Below are positions 1-9,090 of a stretch of DNA of 47,823 bases, piece by piece. The notes beneath the pieces were generated by a model. It saw only the letters and a list, made by a program, of their open reading frames with translations, did not search any database and had not been told where the DNA came from. Position numbers and translations under genes: made by a program. Source of the DNA: Nitrospirota bacterium (lineage in GTDB: Bacteria > Nitrospirota > Thermodesulfovibrionia > Thermodesulfovibrionales > Dissulfurispiraceae); the NCBI GenBank assembly GCA_015233655.1, contig JADFXI010000005.1, positions 1 through 47,823 of the forward strand, in the 5' to 3' direction. Position 1 is the first letter of the stretch. Each line of letters starts with the position of its first letter.

Positions 1-1455
1 ACCAAGATTATTTCCAGGTCTCTGCTCATACCGCTCGTGGCGGTGCCGATGACGATATTTTTGTACATTTTTCTTCCCCGCACCAGTTACCCCGTGCTTA
101 ATTTTCTGAATCGTGGCGGAGGCGTTGCCACGACCGGATTCACTGATCAGGTCAGGCTCGGCACGGTATCCAGTATTCAGGAAAACAGCGCAATTATCTT
201 CCGTGCAGGCATGGAAAAAATAAATGACGATTCATTGTATTGGAGAGGCATTGTCCTCGATTATTTTGATGGGGCTTCATGGAAGAGTACCAGCAGGACG
301 GATGACCGCCTTTATTCATTTCGCGGGATTGCCGGTAAGCGTGTTGTACAAGCCATTTACCTGGAGCCGTACGAAAACAAATATTTCTTCGCCCTCGATC
401 TGCCTCTGAATATTTCTTTGCAGCATGTGCAGAGACGTCCTGATATGACTTTTTTTCAGGACGAAAGAATATCCAGACGCATTAAATACTATGCATGGTC
501 AAGCATTGCGGAAATATTGCCGGAAAAGAATATTGAACGAGCACTTTACCTTCAGCTGCCCCAAAAAATATATGCCAGGACTGGCAGGCACGAGAAGATA
601 GAGGACCTGGCGAAGCGCCTGGCTGTCAGGAATAATACCGAGGCGACTATTAAAGCTGTGTTCTATTTTCTGAAGAACGGCAATTACAGATATAGTCTGA
701 ATAATCTGCCGCAGACCTCACAGCCTGTTGAGGATTTCCTTTTCAAGTACAGGTACGGCAATTGCGAATATTTTGCATCGGCCATGGCAGTCATGCTCAG
801 GATGAACGGTATACCGGCAAGGCTAATCGGAGGATACCGGGGCGGTTACTACAACGAAATGGGCAAGTATTATTTAGTTCCCGAAAAGAATGCGCATGTT
901 TGGGTCGAGGCGTATATTGACCACAAGGGATGGGTGCGTGCGGACCCGACGCCAATGGATACTTCGCGGTTTGGGAGCGGTCCCAGGAAAGACCTGTTTT
1001 TTAGGGCGAGGATACTGTTTGACGCGATAAACTATGCTTGGAATGCCTCTGTAATAAATTATGATCTGGAGGGACAATTATCGATTCTTGCTGCGGTGAG
1101 GGCCGGCATAAAAAGGCCTGTGTTCCATTTCAGTCCCGGTAAATTTGACTTGATAAAGTATCTGTTGTTTGTCTGTGTCACCTTTGCCGGACTTTATGCC
1201 TGTTTCGTTGTACTGAGCTGGAGAAAAGCCCCTGATCAACGCATTATAAGCCTTTTCCTGAAAAAAACAGGGAGGCTTGGCTTTGTGAAGATTAAGTCGG
1301 AAGGGCTCGAGGAATTCGTAATGCGGATCGATGATGCTGGGATGCGAGAAAGGGCACTGGTGTTCGTAAAGGAATTCGAGCGTTATTACTACAGGGATGA
1401 AGAGATCAGTCCGGGAACATCGAAGCGCCTGCGGAATCTCATTAAGGACATTTAA
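1..1455 (+). CDS. TgpA-like membrane transglutaminase, 5' end cut by window
   Basis: The reading frame is open from base 1, so this is the last 484 residues of a longer protein; the GTG at 37 and ATG at 49 are internal. A transglutaminase-like core carries the papain-type triad: Cys255 in YGNCEYFASA, His299 in NAHVWVEAY and Asp315 in RADPTP (numbered from base 1). A membrane segment follows at about residues 391-413, then a charged C-terminal cytoplasmic tail, as in the TgpA/DUF3488-transglutaminase-DUF4129 family. Family members are usually 650-750 residues with several N-terminal membrane helices, so those helices should lie just outside the window. The role is probably a periplasm-facing peptidase or transamidase acting on the envelope; the substrate is unknown. 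Confidence 0.85.
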   Translation, partial: TKIISRSLLIPLVAVPMTIFLYIFLPRTSYPVLNFLNRGGGVATTGFTDQVRLGTVSSIQENSAIIFRAGMEKINDDSLYWRGIVLDYFDGASWKSTSRTDDRLYSFRGIAGKRVVQAIYLEPYENKYFFALDLPLNISLQHVQRRPDMTFFQDERISRRIKYYAWSSIAEILPEKNIERALYLQLPQKIYARTGRHEKIEDLAKRLAVRNNTEATIKAVFYFLKNGNYRYSLNNLPQTSQPVEDFLFKYRYGNCEYFASAMAVMLRMNGIPARLIGGYRGGYYNEMGKYYLVPEKNAHVWVEAYIDHKGWVRADPTPMDTSRFGSGPRKDLFFRARILFDAINYAWNASVINYDLEGQLSILAAVRAGIKRPVFHFSPGKFDLIKYLLFVCVTFAGLYACFVVLSWRKAPDQRIISLFLKKTGRLGFVKIKSEGLEEFVMRIDDAGMRERALVFVKEFERYYYRDEEISPGTSKRLRNLIKDI

Positions 1456-1475
1456 GTTCGGCCAAGAAATAAAGG

Positions 1476-1519
1476 GAGCAGCCGGGATACGGTGCTGAAG
1501 CACTGTGCCCTGGCTGCTC
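1476..1519. terminator. Hairpin between convergent genes
   Basis: An 8-bp outer stem (GAGCAGCC at 1476-1483 with GGCTGCTC at 1512-1519) encloses a second stem around GGTGCTGAAGCACT. It lies between the transglutaminase stop and the stop of the minus-strand small gene. A TTTATTTCTT stretch follows on the minus strand, so it mainly suits termination of the minus-strand gene. It may serve both. Confidence 0.6.
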
Positions 1520-1532
1520 AAGGACGGTTTGA

Positions 1533-1802
1533 TTATACGTATTTATTAATACGCGTTCCTGTTTCTCCAGTGACTGCGGACTGAACGCCCGAGACTTTCT
1601 GTGTATTGAGGCTGTTGTTAAGGGCATTGAGCTGGGTTGCAAACGAGTTGTCGCCTCCGCCATGTTTCTTGTGTTTTACGGCAAGTGCAAAGTCCAAATG
1701 GTCCCTGGCTACCATCGACGTACCGGTAGGGCTTATATTGCCGCCAATGTTACCACCCATGTTCCCCAGACCACCTATGCCAATCCCTATTCCTGCGCTC
1801 AT
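1533..1802 (-). CDS. Small glycine-rich protein, unknown
   Basis: This encodes 89 residues I do not recognise. The first 25 residues are almost only Gly, Ile, Met, Asn and Ser (MSAGIGIGIGGLGNMGGNIG). A Lys/His/Gly patch (KHKKHGGG) and an Asn/Gln/Ser/Thr-rich tail follow. There is no signal peptide or membrane helix. A strong ribosome site (GGGGGG about 6 bases before ATG) and a following hairpin support a real gene. It lies downstream of, and in the same direction as, the sigma-54 activator. The low-complexity N-terminus would suit a self-assembling or structural peptide, but that is a guess. Confidence 0.55.
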   Translation of the reverse strand: MSAGIGIGIGGLGNMGGNIGGNISPTGTSMVARDHLDFALAVKHKKHGGGDNSFATQLNALNNSLNTQKVSGVQSAVTGETGTRINKYV

Positions 1803-2062
1803 TATTTTCCCCCCTGCAAGTTATCCAAGTGTGAATAACAACAGCCTCGAAAGGCCGCCATCAAATGTGTGAAGTTGAAACATATATATCAAGAATGATA
1901 CCAGGCAACGCTCTCTTGAAATCACAGCGTATTATTGAGTGCAGCTAAAAGATAGATATGGGATTTGCCCCATAGTTTGTGGGATGAAAACCATAAATAA
2001 AGTCCACGAGCAGGCAGCGCCATGGCATGACAGCCCGACAGCAGCATATTGAATGAAGTTTG

Positions 2063-3184
2063 TTAAGAGATGCCGTAATCGGTGATCTTGATGAGCAGAG
2101 TTTTATAATTTACTTGCAGCAGCTGGGCAGCTTTTGATTTATTGCCTCTCGTCAATTCCAATGCCTTCATGATCGCCTTTTTTTCAACTTCTCTGACAGC
2201 CATGGCTGTCAGTTCTTTTAGAGGTAAAAGTTCGAAAGGTTCTTTTTTTACATCAGGCTCATCGAGCAAAAACTCCATATCTCTGCTCTTTATGGAATGG
2301 TCCTGGGACAGCAGTACAGCTCTTCGGAAAATAATGTTTCTCAGCTCCCTGACATTTCCGGGCCACTGATAACGCTTCAAAACATCGAATACTTCATCGC
2401 TGAAATTTTTTACAGGGACCTTCAGCTTTGCTTCGGCTTCTGCCAGGAATTTCTGTGCGAGGAAAGGGATGTCTTCAACCCTCTCCCTGAGCGGAGGAAT
2501 GGTTATAATAAATTCACTGAGGCGGTAAAAGAGGTCCTTCCTTATATTTTTTTCAGCGAGGGCCTGCTTTATGTCCATATTAGTCGCTGACAAAACCCGG
2601 ATATCTATATTCTTTGTTTCACCGCTTCCCAGAGGGTGTATCTCTTTTTCCTCTATAACTGTCAGAAACTTGCTCTGGGCGTATGGTGTCATGTTTTGAA
2701 GTTCATCAATAAATATGGTGCCGTCGGAAGCGAGTTCGAACAGGCCTTTTCGTTTCCTGTCGGCGCCTGTAAAAGCACCTTTTTCATATCCGAAGAGTTC
2801 ACTTTCAAGAAGGGTTTCGGGTATTGTCCCCAAATCGATTCTTATAAAGGGATTTTGGGCACGCGGACTTAAATTGTGAATTAAGCCTGCAATAAATGAC
2901 TTGCCGACGCCGGTTTCTCCCTGGATCAGAACAGTAAAATCAGTTTTAGCAATACGACGGACCTGATCGATTACTTCTTTCATTTTGTCGCTTCGGCCCA
3001 GCAGCCATTCAAGGGATGCTTCAGTCTCGGCATTGAGCCTTTCACGCTCATTAATACGCAAGAGAGGGTTGGGGTCCTCATCAGAGAACCCGGCCATGCT
3101 TTTTTCGAGCAGTTCCATAGTCCTCAGACGCTCTTTTAAGTCCTTTATTTCGTCAGACAAATTTATGTTATTGCTCTCTTTCAT
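2063..3184 (-). CDS. Sigma-54-dependent transcriptional activator (AAA+, Fis-type HTH)
   Basis: This 373-residue enhancer-binding protein remodels sigma-54 RNA polymerase using ATP. The AAA+ domain spans about residues 60-290: Walker A GETGVGKS (89-96), the sigma-54 contact loop GAFTGA (136-141) and Walker B GTIFIDEL (155-162). A Fis-type helix-turn-helix lies at the C-terminus (about 330-370, around RGNKSKAAQLL). The N-terminus is only about 60 residues, a predicted coiled coil with no receiver, PAS or GAF domain. Activity must therefore be controlled by a partner protein or by expression. A stand-alone receiver is encoded divergently, 98 bp away. Target promoters are not evident; a weak -24/-12-like match is noted under rejected items. 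Confidence 0.92.
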   Translation of the reverse strand: MKESNNINLSDEIKDLKERLRTMELLEKSMAGFSDEDPNPLLRINERERLNAETEASLEWLLGRSDKMKEVIDQVRRIAKTDFTVLIQGETGVGKSFIAGLIHNLSPRAQNPFIRIDLGTIPETLLESELFGYEKGAFTGADRKRKGLFELASDGTIFIDELQNMTPYAQSKFLTVIEEKEIHPLGSGETKNIDIRVLSATNMDIKQALAEKNIRKDLFYRLSEFIITIPPLRERVEDIPFLAQKFLAEAEAKLKVPVKNFSDEVFDVLKRYQWPGNVRELRNIIFRRAVLLSQDHSIKSRDMEFLLDEPDVKKEPFELLPLKELTAMAVREVEKKAIMKALELTRGNKSKAAQLLQVNYKTLLIKITDYGIS

Positions 3185-3282
3185 TTAAACTCTCACCGTT
3201 AATTCATGATAATATAATGATAACTTAAATAACAAAGGGAAACCACTGCAATATATTGGTATACTAGAGCTGGAGGGTCGAT

Positions 3283-3669
3283 ATGGACAACAGTATAGCT
3301 AAGAAGAAGATATTGATAGTCGACGACGAAGTGAGCTTTCTGTCTCTTCTCAAGTCCAACCTGGAGAGAAGAGGAAGTTTCGAGGTAGCCACGACTGCAA
3401 ACCCGCATGAAGTGTTGGGCCTCGCCAAGGGAAACCATCCGGATCTAATTTTGCTTGATATATTAATGCCTGAAATGGACGGCATGACCCTGGCGGCAAG
3501 TCTTAGGAGCAATAAGGATACCGGCGACATCCCTATAGCGTTTCTCACAGCTCTTGCAGATGAAGAGGATGTTCGGGATGTCAGGGGCAAGGCCGGGGAG
3601 AACTATATTTTTTCAAAGCTCGGGTCAACTGATGAACTCATTGTCTCAATATCCGAGATTCTGAAATAA
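3283..3669 (+). CDS. Single-domain response regulator (CheY-like)
   Basis: This is 128 residues, a receiver domain with no output domain. Acidic pocket Asp14/Asp15 (VDDE), phosphoacceptor Asp59 (LLDILMPEMDG), switch Thr89 and Lys112 are all present. The usual Pro after the conserved Lys is replaced (SKLG rather than SKP), which may alter the beta5-alpha5 loop. A ribosome site (GGAGGG) precedes ATG. It is divergent from the receiver-less sigma-54 activator, so a functional link is possible, but no kinase is adjacent. Confidence 0.9.
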   Translation: MDNSIAKKKILIVDDEVSFLSLLKSNLERRGSFEVATTANPHEVLGLAKGNHPDLILLDILMPEMDGMTLAASLRSNKDTGDIPIAFLTALADEEDVRDVRGKAGENYIFSKLGSTDELIVSISEILK

Positions 3670-3720
3670 GCAACCGAACACGAAGACTGTCGGGTATAAG
3701 CAAGAACCCCTTTGCGCCGT

Positions 3721-4170
3721 TCAGAGCCTGCTCACAATATAATATTGTTTGCCGGCGATTCTGTCATCAACCTTCACCCAATCTTTGGACTGGTCCTCTT
3801 CCATCAACTCGTCCTTAATGCGAAAATCCTGCAAATGACTCTTCTCAAGATAAGGGATCAGCTCCTGCTTTGAATCAGCAGTAATGACGGCCAGACTGCC
3901 GGACACTCTGGATGTCCTGTGGAGGACTGAAATCGTGTCACCCTTCTTCATATGTTTATGGTTCATCAGTGCGTCGTAGATACTCGAGTGAACGAACATC
4001 TCTATTCTTTCAGTTTCTTTTGCCTGCTCTGATTTCTTCATATTGTCTTCAATCGCTTCGCGGTCTGCTTTTCGCGCGTCGATCTCGGCCTGTTTTTTCA
4101 AGGCCCTCTCAATGGCCTCTTTAGCCGTTCCCTCTTCCAGAAACATGGTGACAAGCTGGCTCTTATTCAT
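3721..4170 (-). CDS. Hypothetical protein with N-terminal coiled coil
   Basis: This encodes 149 residues of no family I recognise. Residues 1-60 are highly charged and helical, with Lys/Glu/Ala heptad-like spacing that suggests a coiled coil. Residues 60-149 look like a compact alpha/beta domain ending in KQYYIVSRL. It has no signal peptide, membrane helix or cysteine. A clear ribosome site (GGGAG) precedes ATG and a consensus -10 box lies upstream. It is convergent with the receiver gene and appears monocistronic. Confidence 0.7.
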   Translation of the reverse strand: MNKSQLVTMFLEEGTAKEAIERALKKQAEIDARKADREAIEDNMKKSEQAKETERIEMFVHSSIYDALMNHKHMKKGDTISVLHRTSRVSGSLAVITADSKQELIPYLEKSHLQDFRIKDELMEEDQSKDWVKVDDRIAGKQYYIVSRL

Positions 4171-4195
4171 ATTCTCCCGCTAAGCCTTGACTGCA

Positions 4196-4201
4196 ATTAT
4201 A
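4196..4201 (-). promoter_or_regulatory. -10 box (TATAAT) of the 3721-4170 gene
   Basis: A perfect TATAAT on the minus strand lies 26 bases before the start codon. No convincing -35 box is seen 16-18 bases upstream. Confidence 0.4.
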
Positions 4202-4345
4202 TGTCTCTTTCACGCTATCTATCTTTAATTTACAACGCCGGACATATTTTTGCAAAGATGCTGCCGGAGTCAGGACTTTTAAATAATAAAATGATATGAT
4301 AAATTACGGTTAATAACTATGGGAATTATATGGGGGGAGGGGAAA

Positions 4346-4474
4346 ATGAAATTATCAAGTTCATGCGAAATTACCGTAAAGGGCTTACTGTATTATTGTC
4401 TTATTTCTTTGGCAGCCGGATTGGCACTTGGTATAGGAGGAGTTCTTATTTATATAAATTACTTCATGAAATGA
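4346..4474 (+). CDS. Small single-pass membrane protein, 42 residues
   Basis: A short frame reads MKLSSSCEITVKG followed by a hydrophobic, glycine-containing helix (about residues 14-37) and ends INYFMK. The ATG is preceded by a very strong purine-rich ribosome site (GGGGGGAGGGG, 4-5 bases before ATG). A longer overlapping frame from 4330 lacks such a site and runs antisense through cobA-hemD, so I reject that one. The stop overlaps the 3' end of cobA-hemD tail to tail by 11 bp. No family is recognised; function unknown. Confidence 0.5.
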   Translation: MKLSSSCEITVKGLLYYCLISLAAGLALGIGGVLIYINYFMK

Positions 4475-6020
4475 AGCGCCGTTCTTTTGTCGCCCACTCT
4501 ATTATGGCGTCTGCCATCGCCTTGATGGTGGCTTCCCTGGGCATGATTGAGACTTTCAGCCCAGCCTTGTTTATTGCGCGTTCTGTGACAGGTCCGATGG
4601 CTGCAATTGTCGCGGCCTGAAGGAGGCCCATAGCATCTTCGCCCATCATTTCAAGGAAATTATTGAATGTGGCTGCACTTGTGAAGGTGGCGATTGAAAT
4701 ACGCCCTTCCTGCAGGAAGCGTTTAAGTCTCTTGCCGTGCTTTTCAGGTTTAATCGTGCGGTATGCCACCGGGGTATCTATCTCGCCGCCAAGGTCAAGC
4801 ACCTTTTGCGGAAATGTCTCCCGGGCAAACTCGGCCCTCGGAAGCAACATCCTTATACCTGTCAGGTCGTGGTCCTTTGCCCTTCTCCCTTTGCCGCCTT
4901 TTTTCAAAAAGGCCTCAATCAAACCCTCCGAGTTGAAGGCTTCAGGAACGAGGTCTACTTTCAACCCGTAGTCCCTCAGTGCCACGGATGTCTTTGTGCC
5001 TATAGCGCACAATCTTATTCCCTTCAAGTCCCTTATGTCCCTGTCTTTGGCAAGGAAGCGCTGCATGAAAAACTTGAAGCCGTTGGCGCTCGTAAAAATG
5101 AGCCAATTATATGTGCCGATTTTATCTATGGCAGCATCCAGAGAATCAAAGTTGTCCGGTTGTATTGTTTTAATCGTGGGGAATTCAAAAATTTCGGCGC
5201 CGAGTTCTTCCAGAGGCGCATAATCCTGGGTATACTCCCTCGTAATCAGGACTCTGTGGCCAAAGAGAGGCTTGTTTTCGTACCATTTAAGAGTATCTCT
5301 GAGCTTTACCACGTTTCCTACAACCATCACGGCTGGGGGCCTTATACGCTCTTCCTTCACCTGTCCCGAAATATTGCCCAAAGTGCCGACGACTGTTTTC
5401 TGATCAGGCCGGGTACCCCAGCGCACCACTGCAGCCGGCGTATCTGAGGGTTTGCCGCTTTCGATAAGCTTAGACGCAATATGCTCTATGTTCTTCACAC
5501 CCATAAGAAAGACAAGCGTTTCAAAGCCCGAAACGAGTTTTGGCCAATTAATAGTGCTCTCGGTTTTGGCCAGGTCCTCATTCCCGGTGATTACTGAAAA
5601 AGAGGACGAATACTTCCGGTGGGTTAGGGGAATACCGGCATAAGCCGGAGCCGCAACAGAAGAACTGATACCTGGCACGATTTCGAATTCTATGCCCTCT
5701 GCGACAAGGACCTCTGCTTCTTCTCCTCCACGGCCGAAAATAAAAGGATCGCCTCCCTTCAGTCGGCATACCAGCTTGCCTTCCCTGGCCTTGGCTACAA
5801 GGGCCTGGTTGATCTGATCCTGTGTCATCTCGTGATGACCGCCGCGTTTGCCTGCATAGATAAATTCAGCATCATGGTGCACATAATTCAAAATCTGGGC
5901 GTTCAGATGGAAGTCATAAACTACAGTATCGGCTTTTTGGAGACACCGCATGCCTTTGACTGTTAATAGACCTATATCTCCGGGTCCTGCTCCGATTAGG
6001 TAGACTTTGCCTTTTTTCAT
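4464..6020 (-). CDS. cobA-hemD: Fused uroporphyrinogen-III C-methyltransferase / uroporphyrinogen-III synthase
   Basis: This is a 518-residue bifunctional enzyme. Residues 1 to about 245 are the SAM-dependent methyltransferase CobA/SUMT, with GAGPGDIGLLTVKG near the start and RLKGGDPFIFGRGGEE. It makes precorrin-2 from uroporphyrinogen III. Residues about 255-515 are HemD, which cyclises hydroxymethylbilane to uroporphyrinogen III; IFTSANGF and the late TFTSAATF segments are typical. The fusion is common in Firmicutes, Nitrospirota and deltaproteobacteria. It is the last gene of ccsA-hemA-hemC-cobA/hemD, 16 bp after hemC. It supplies both heme and siroheme/cobalamin branches. Confidence 0.95.
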   Translation of the reverse strand: MKKGKVYLIGAGPGDIGLLTVKGMRCLQKADTVVYDFHLNAQILNYVHHDAEFIYAGKRGGHHEMTQDQINQALVAKAREGKLVCRLKGGDPFIFGRGGEEAEVLVAEGIEFEIVPGISSSVAAPAYAGIPLTHRKYSSSFSVITGNEDLAKTESTINWPKLVSGFETLVFLMGVKNIEHIASKLIESGKPSDTPAAVVRWGTRPDQKTVVGTLGNISGQVKEERIRPPAVMVVGNVVKLRDTLKWYENKPLFGHRVLITREYTQDYAPLEELGAEIFEFPTIKTIQPDNFDSLDAAIDKIGTYNWLIFTSANGFKFFMQRFLAKDRDIRDLKGIRLCAIGTKTSVALRDYGLKVDLVPEAFNSEGLIEAFLKKGGKGRRAKDHDLTGIRMLLPRAEFARETFPQKVLDLGGEIDTPVAYRTIKPEKHGKRLKRFLQEGRISIATFTSAATFNNFLEMMGEDAMGLLQAATIAAIGPVTERAINKAGLKVSIMPREATIKAMADAIIEWATKERRFIS

Positions 6021-6036
6021 TCGCGTAATGCCCTTG

Positions 6037-7014
6037 TCAGCTGCTTAGTTCGCCGTCAACAGGCGGGACGTTCTTGCCGTATACTTCGTCAAGTATTTCT
6101 TTGGCGCCCATGGAAAGGAGGCTTTCCGCCAAATGAACACCCAGGGATTCAGCATCGTGAGGATTTCCCTGGATGGATCGTCTCACAATTCTGTCTCCTG
6201 TAACACTGCCGACGAGCCCGTTGATGGTCAGAATATTGTTTTGGATCTTTGCGTGCGCTGCTATAGGCACCTGGCAGCCGCCTTCGAGGCGCTTCAGCAA
6301 GGCCCTCTCGGCCCTGACGCAGAGCGAGGTCTCGTGGTGATTGAGAGGACTGATTAGAGAGTTGATAAAGTCGTCGTCAATCCTGCATTCGATACCCACA
6401 GCCCCCTGGCCTATGGCCGGCAAGCTCAAATCATGCGGGAGTATCTCGGTAATACGGTTTTCCCACCCGAGTCTCTTTACGCCTGCAACAGCCAGAATTA
6501 TGGCGTCGAACAGGCCTTCATCGAGCTTTCTGAATCTTGTATTGAGATTGCCTCTTAATTGTTCGATCCGCAAATCCGGCCTTTTATGAAGGATCTGGCA
6601 GGAGCGGCGAAGGCTGCTGGTGCCTATCTTTGCGCCCTGGGGCAAGGCATCAAACCGGCTTATCCTGGACCTGCTGTCGTGCATAGCGGAAATGAAGGCA
6701 TCACGGGGATCCTCACGCTCGCAAATGACCGCGAGATGAAGACCGGCAGGAAAGTCGGTCGGCACGTCTTTCATGCTGTGGACAGCTATGTCAGCCCTGC
6801 CTTCCAATAGGGCTTCCTCGATCTCTTTCACGAACAGGCCTTTGCCTCCGACCTGCGCCAGTGGCACGTCCAGTATCTTGTCGCCGGTGGTCTTGATCTT
6901 GTTCAGTTCAATACTGATGCCCGGCGCTAGTTTCTCGAGCCGGGCCTTTACCCACTCAGCCTGCCATAGAGCAAGCGCACTGCCTCTTGTGCCTATTACG
7001 ATTTTATTCTTCAT
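6037..7014 (-). CDS. hemC: Porphobilinogen deaminase (hydroxymethylbilane synthase)
   Basis: This is 325 residues, slightly longer than the usual 305-315. It polymerises four porphobilinogens to hydroxymethylbilane in the cytoplasm. Diagnostic segments are [26 protein letters not shown] and LEGGCQVPI, whose Cys247 carries the dipyrromethane cofactor. The start overlaps the end of hemA by 11 bp, so the two are translationally coupled. Its product goes directly to the HemD half of the next gene. Confidence 0.97.
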   Translation of the reverse strand: MKNKIVIGTRGSALALWQAEWVKARLEKLAPGISIELNKIKTTGDKILDVPLAQVGGKGLFVKEIEEALLEGRADIAVHSMKDVPTDFPAGLHLAVICEREDPRDAFISAMHDSRSRISRFDALPQGAKIGTSSLRRSCQILHKRPDLRIEQLRGNLNTRFRKLDEGLFDAIILAVAGVKRLGWENRITEILPHDLSLPAIGQGAVGIECRIDDDFINSLISPLNHHETSLCVRAERALLKRLEGGCQVPIAAHAKIQNNILTINGLVGSVTGDRIVRRSIQGNPHDAESLGVHLAESLLSMGAKEILDEVYGKNVPPVDGELSS

Positions 7015-8278
7015 GGTTATTCCCGTTGATTCCGTATAGTTTTTTTATCATCGCTATGAGTTCATCGCGGTCTTCGGCATCTTCCTTGAGGGCCGATGTA
7101 GGCGGATGTATCAGCTTATTGACAATTGAAGATGCAAGGTATTCCACTGCCTTAAGACGTTCTTCACCGAGATCTGAATATTTGCCCCTGAATTTTTCGA
7201 ACTCTTCGTTCTTTATTTCTTCGGCCTTCCGCCGCAGTGCTACAATGGTAGGCACAGAGTCGAGAGACGACATCCATTTTATGAATTTATCGACTTCCTC
7301 ATCAATGATCTGTTGGGCCACCTCTGCTTCCTTCTGCCTTTCCTGTATGTTGAAATCGATGACTTCCTGCAGGTCATCGACATCGTAAAGATATACATTC
7401 TCTATCTTGTTTATTTCAGGGTCGATATTGCGGGGCACCGATATGTCGATAATAAAGACCGGGCGGTGCTTGCGCTCTTTCATAACTTTATTCATCTGCT
7501 CTTTTACGAGTACATATGAAGGGGCGCCGGTGGAGCATATGATAATGTCCATTTGAACAAGCTCGTGCAAGAACTCTTCAAAACGGACGGCCCTGCCGTT
7601 GAATTCAGAAGCGAGTTCGCAGCCGCGTTCGTAAGTCCTGTTGACCACTGCAACTTCCTTGACTCCGTTGTTGACAAGGTGGCGCGCAGCAAGCTCGGCC
7701 ATTTCTCCGGCGCCGAGAAGCATGAATGACTTGCCTGAAAGATCAGTGAAGATTTTCCTGGCCAGTTCAACGGCTGCAAAGCTTATCGAAACGGCGTTTT
7801 CGGCTATTTTAGTCTCGGTACGCACTCGCTTGGCAGTTGATATGGCTTTTTTCATCAGCTTGTTGAGGAGAATGCCGGTCGTCTTTTTGCTCAGGGCAAA
7901 ATCAAATACATCCTTTAACTGTCCGAGGATTTGGGGTTCCCCCACCACCATCGAGTCGAGACTCGACGCAACTCTAAGAACATGTCTGACGGCATCTGTT
8001 CCGTTGAGAGTATAAAGGGATTTCTCAAAATCGTTCCTGGTCAAATTATGAAAGGAAGCGAGAAAGTCTTTAATGCTCTCGACCGCCTCCTGCAGATCAT
8101 GTACGCAGGCATATATCTCGACCCTGTTGCAGGTGGAGAGCAGGGCGACCTCTTTCACCCCGCAGATATTACGGAGTCCCAGTATCCCTTCGTCCAGCTT
8201 TGTGCCGTTGAAGGCGAGCCTTTCTCTAGTCTCGACATCGGCTGTCTTATGGTTTAATCCAATAACAAGCACTTTCAT
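7004..8278 (-). CDS. hemA: Glutamyl-tRNA reductase
   Basis: This is 424 residues from the ATG at 8278. The frame is open further upstream, but those residues overlap ccsA and are not conserved-looking. The chosen start sits in an ATGA overlap with the ccsA stop. The enzyme reduces Glu-tRNA(Glu) to glutamate-1-semialdehyde, the first committed step of C5-pathway tetrapyrrole synthesis. Evidence: [13 protein letters not shown] at the start, nucleophile Cys50 in LLSTCNRVE, the NADPH-binding stretch near [16 protein letters not shown], and a long C-terminal helical dimerisation domain. hemL and hemB are not in the window. Confidence 0.97.
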   Translation of the reverse strand: MKVLVIGLNHKTADVETRERLAFNGTKLDEGILGLRNICGVKEVALLSTCNRVEIYACVHDLQEAVESIKDFLASFHNLTRNDFEKSLYTLNGTDAVRHVLRVASSLDSMVVGEPQILGQLKDVFDFALSKKTTGILLNKLMKKAISTAKRVRTETKIAENAVSISFAAVELARKIFTDLSGKSFMLLGAGEMAELAARHLVNNGVKEVAVVNRTYERGCELASEFNGRAVRFEEFLHELVQMDIIICSTGAPSYVLVKEQMNKVMKERKHRPVFIIDISVPRNIDPEINKIENVYLYDVDDLQEVIDFNIQERQKEAEVAQQIIDEEVDKFIKWMSSLDSVPTIVALRRKAEEIKNEEFEKFRGKYSDLGEERLKAVEYLASSIVNKLIHPPTSALKEDAEDRDELIAMIKKLYGINGNNHEE

Positions 8279-9090
8279 AGGAATGAATGTACGCTCTTCA
8301 GCAGGAGATTGACTCCGAAAAACGTGAATAACACAATAAGAAATCCAATAATTGACAGGACCGCAGCCCTCTTGCCTCTCCATCCGGCAGTCAGTCTGAT
8401 ATGAAGAATGAGCGCATAAATAAACCACGTTATGAGCGACCATACTTCTTTGGGGTCCCATCTCCAGTAACTGCCCCACGCGCTTTCGGCCCATAATGCG
8501 CCGGTGATGATGGCCAGGGTCAGCAGAGGAAAGCCGAGCGTAATTAATTTATAGTTGATTTCATCAAGCACCTGGATGCTCGGAAGTTTCTTGAATAATC
8601 CATGCGTATGTTTTGATTTCAGGTAATGTTCCTGAAGCAGGTACATAAGGCCTATGCCGAACGCTACGGCAAATGCGGCATTGCTAAGGAAGGCAAGAAA
8701 AGTATGAATGCCGAGCCAGTAACTCTGTAGCACAGGGCCGAGCGGCCTTATTTCGCGCGGAAGCACCGATGATGAGAGCATAATGATAAACACGATAGGC
8801 AAAATGAAGGACCCCATTATGCCTATTTTGTACCTGTATTCGATGGAGAAAAATATAATGACAATACACCATGCGAAAAAGGACGTGGCCTCATGCATGC
8901 TTGTAATAGGCAGATGCCCGGCCGATACGTAGCGGAAGACAAAGCTGGCTGAGTGAAGCAGGAAGCCGGCGGAAGTGATGAAAAGCATCAGCTTGGATAA
9001 ATCTTTGCTTCCCTTGAAAAGCTCAATGATTCCGATGATGGCTACGGCAAAGTAACAGGTGAGGGCCAGTTCAAATAATATGGTACCCAT
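8275..9090 (-). CDS. ccsA: Cytochrome c biogenesis protein CcsA/ResC type
   Basis: This is 271 residues with about eight membrane helices. The WWD heme-handling motif is seen as WGSYWRWDPKEVWS, with conserved histidines in LGIHTFL and LILHIRL. It belongs to the CcsA/CcsB (system II) or HemX-like family, which delivers heme across the membrane for cytochrome c ligation or supports HemA. I chose the ATG at 9090 because it forms a TGATG stop-start overlap with the upstream gene. An in-frame TTG at 9111 has no ribosome site. The position directly before hemA is common in Nitrospirota and deltaproteobacteria. The ResB partner is not in the window. Confidence 0.9.
   Translation of the reverse strand: MGTILFELALTCYFAVAIIGIIELFKGSKDLSKLMLFITSAGFLLHSASFVFRYVSAGHLPITSMHEATSFFAWCIVIIFFSIEYRYKIGIMGSFILPIVFIIMLSSSVLPREIRPLGPVLQSYWLGIHTFLAFLSNAAFAVAFGIGLMYLLQEHYLKSKHTHGLFKKLPSIQVLDEINYKLITLGFPLLTLAIITGALWAESAWGSYWRWDPKEVWSLITWFIYALILHIRLTAGWRGKRAAVLSIIGFLIVLFTFFGVNLLLKSVHSFL

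Noticed and set aside
1888-1903. -24/-12-like element TGGTATCATTCTTGAT upstream of the glycine-rich gene (minus strand)
   Set aside because: Spacing fits sigma-54, but the essential GC at -12 is GA and the -24 block is incomplete.
4330-4620. 96-residue plus-strand frame overlapping cobA-hemD
   Set aside because: Runs antisense through a clear gene and has no ribosome site; the 42-residue frame at 4346 has one.
7004-8494. Longer hemA frame starting at 8494
   Set aside because: The extra 72 residues lie within ccsA on the same strand and are not HemA-like; the ATGA overlap at 8278 marks the start.
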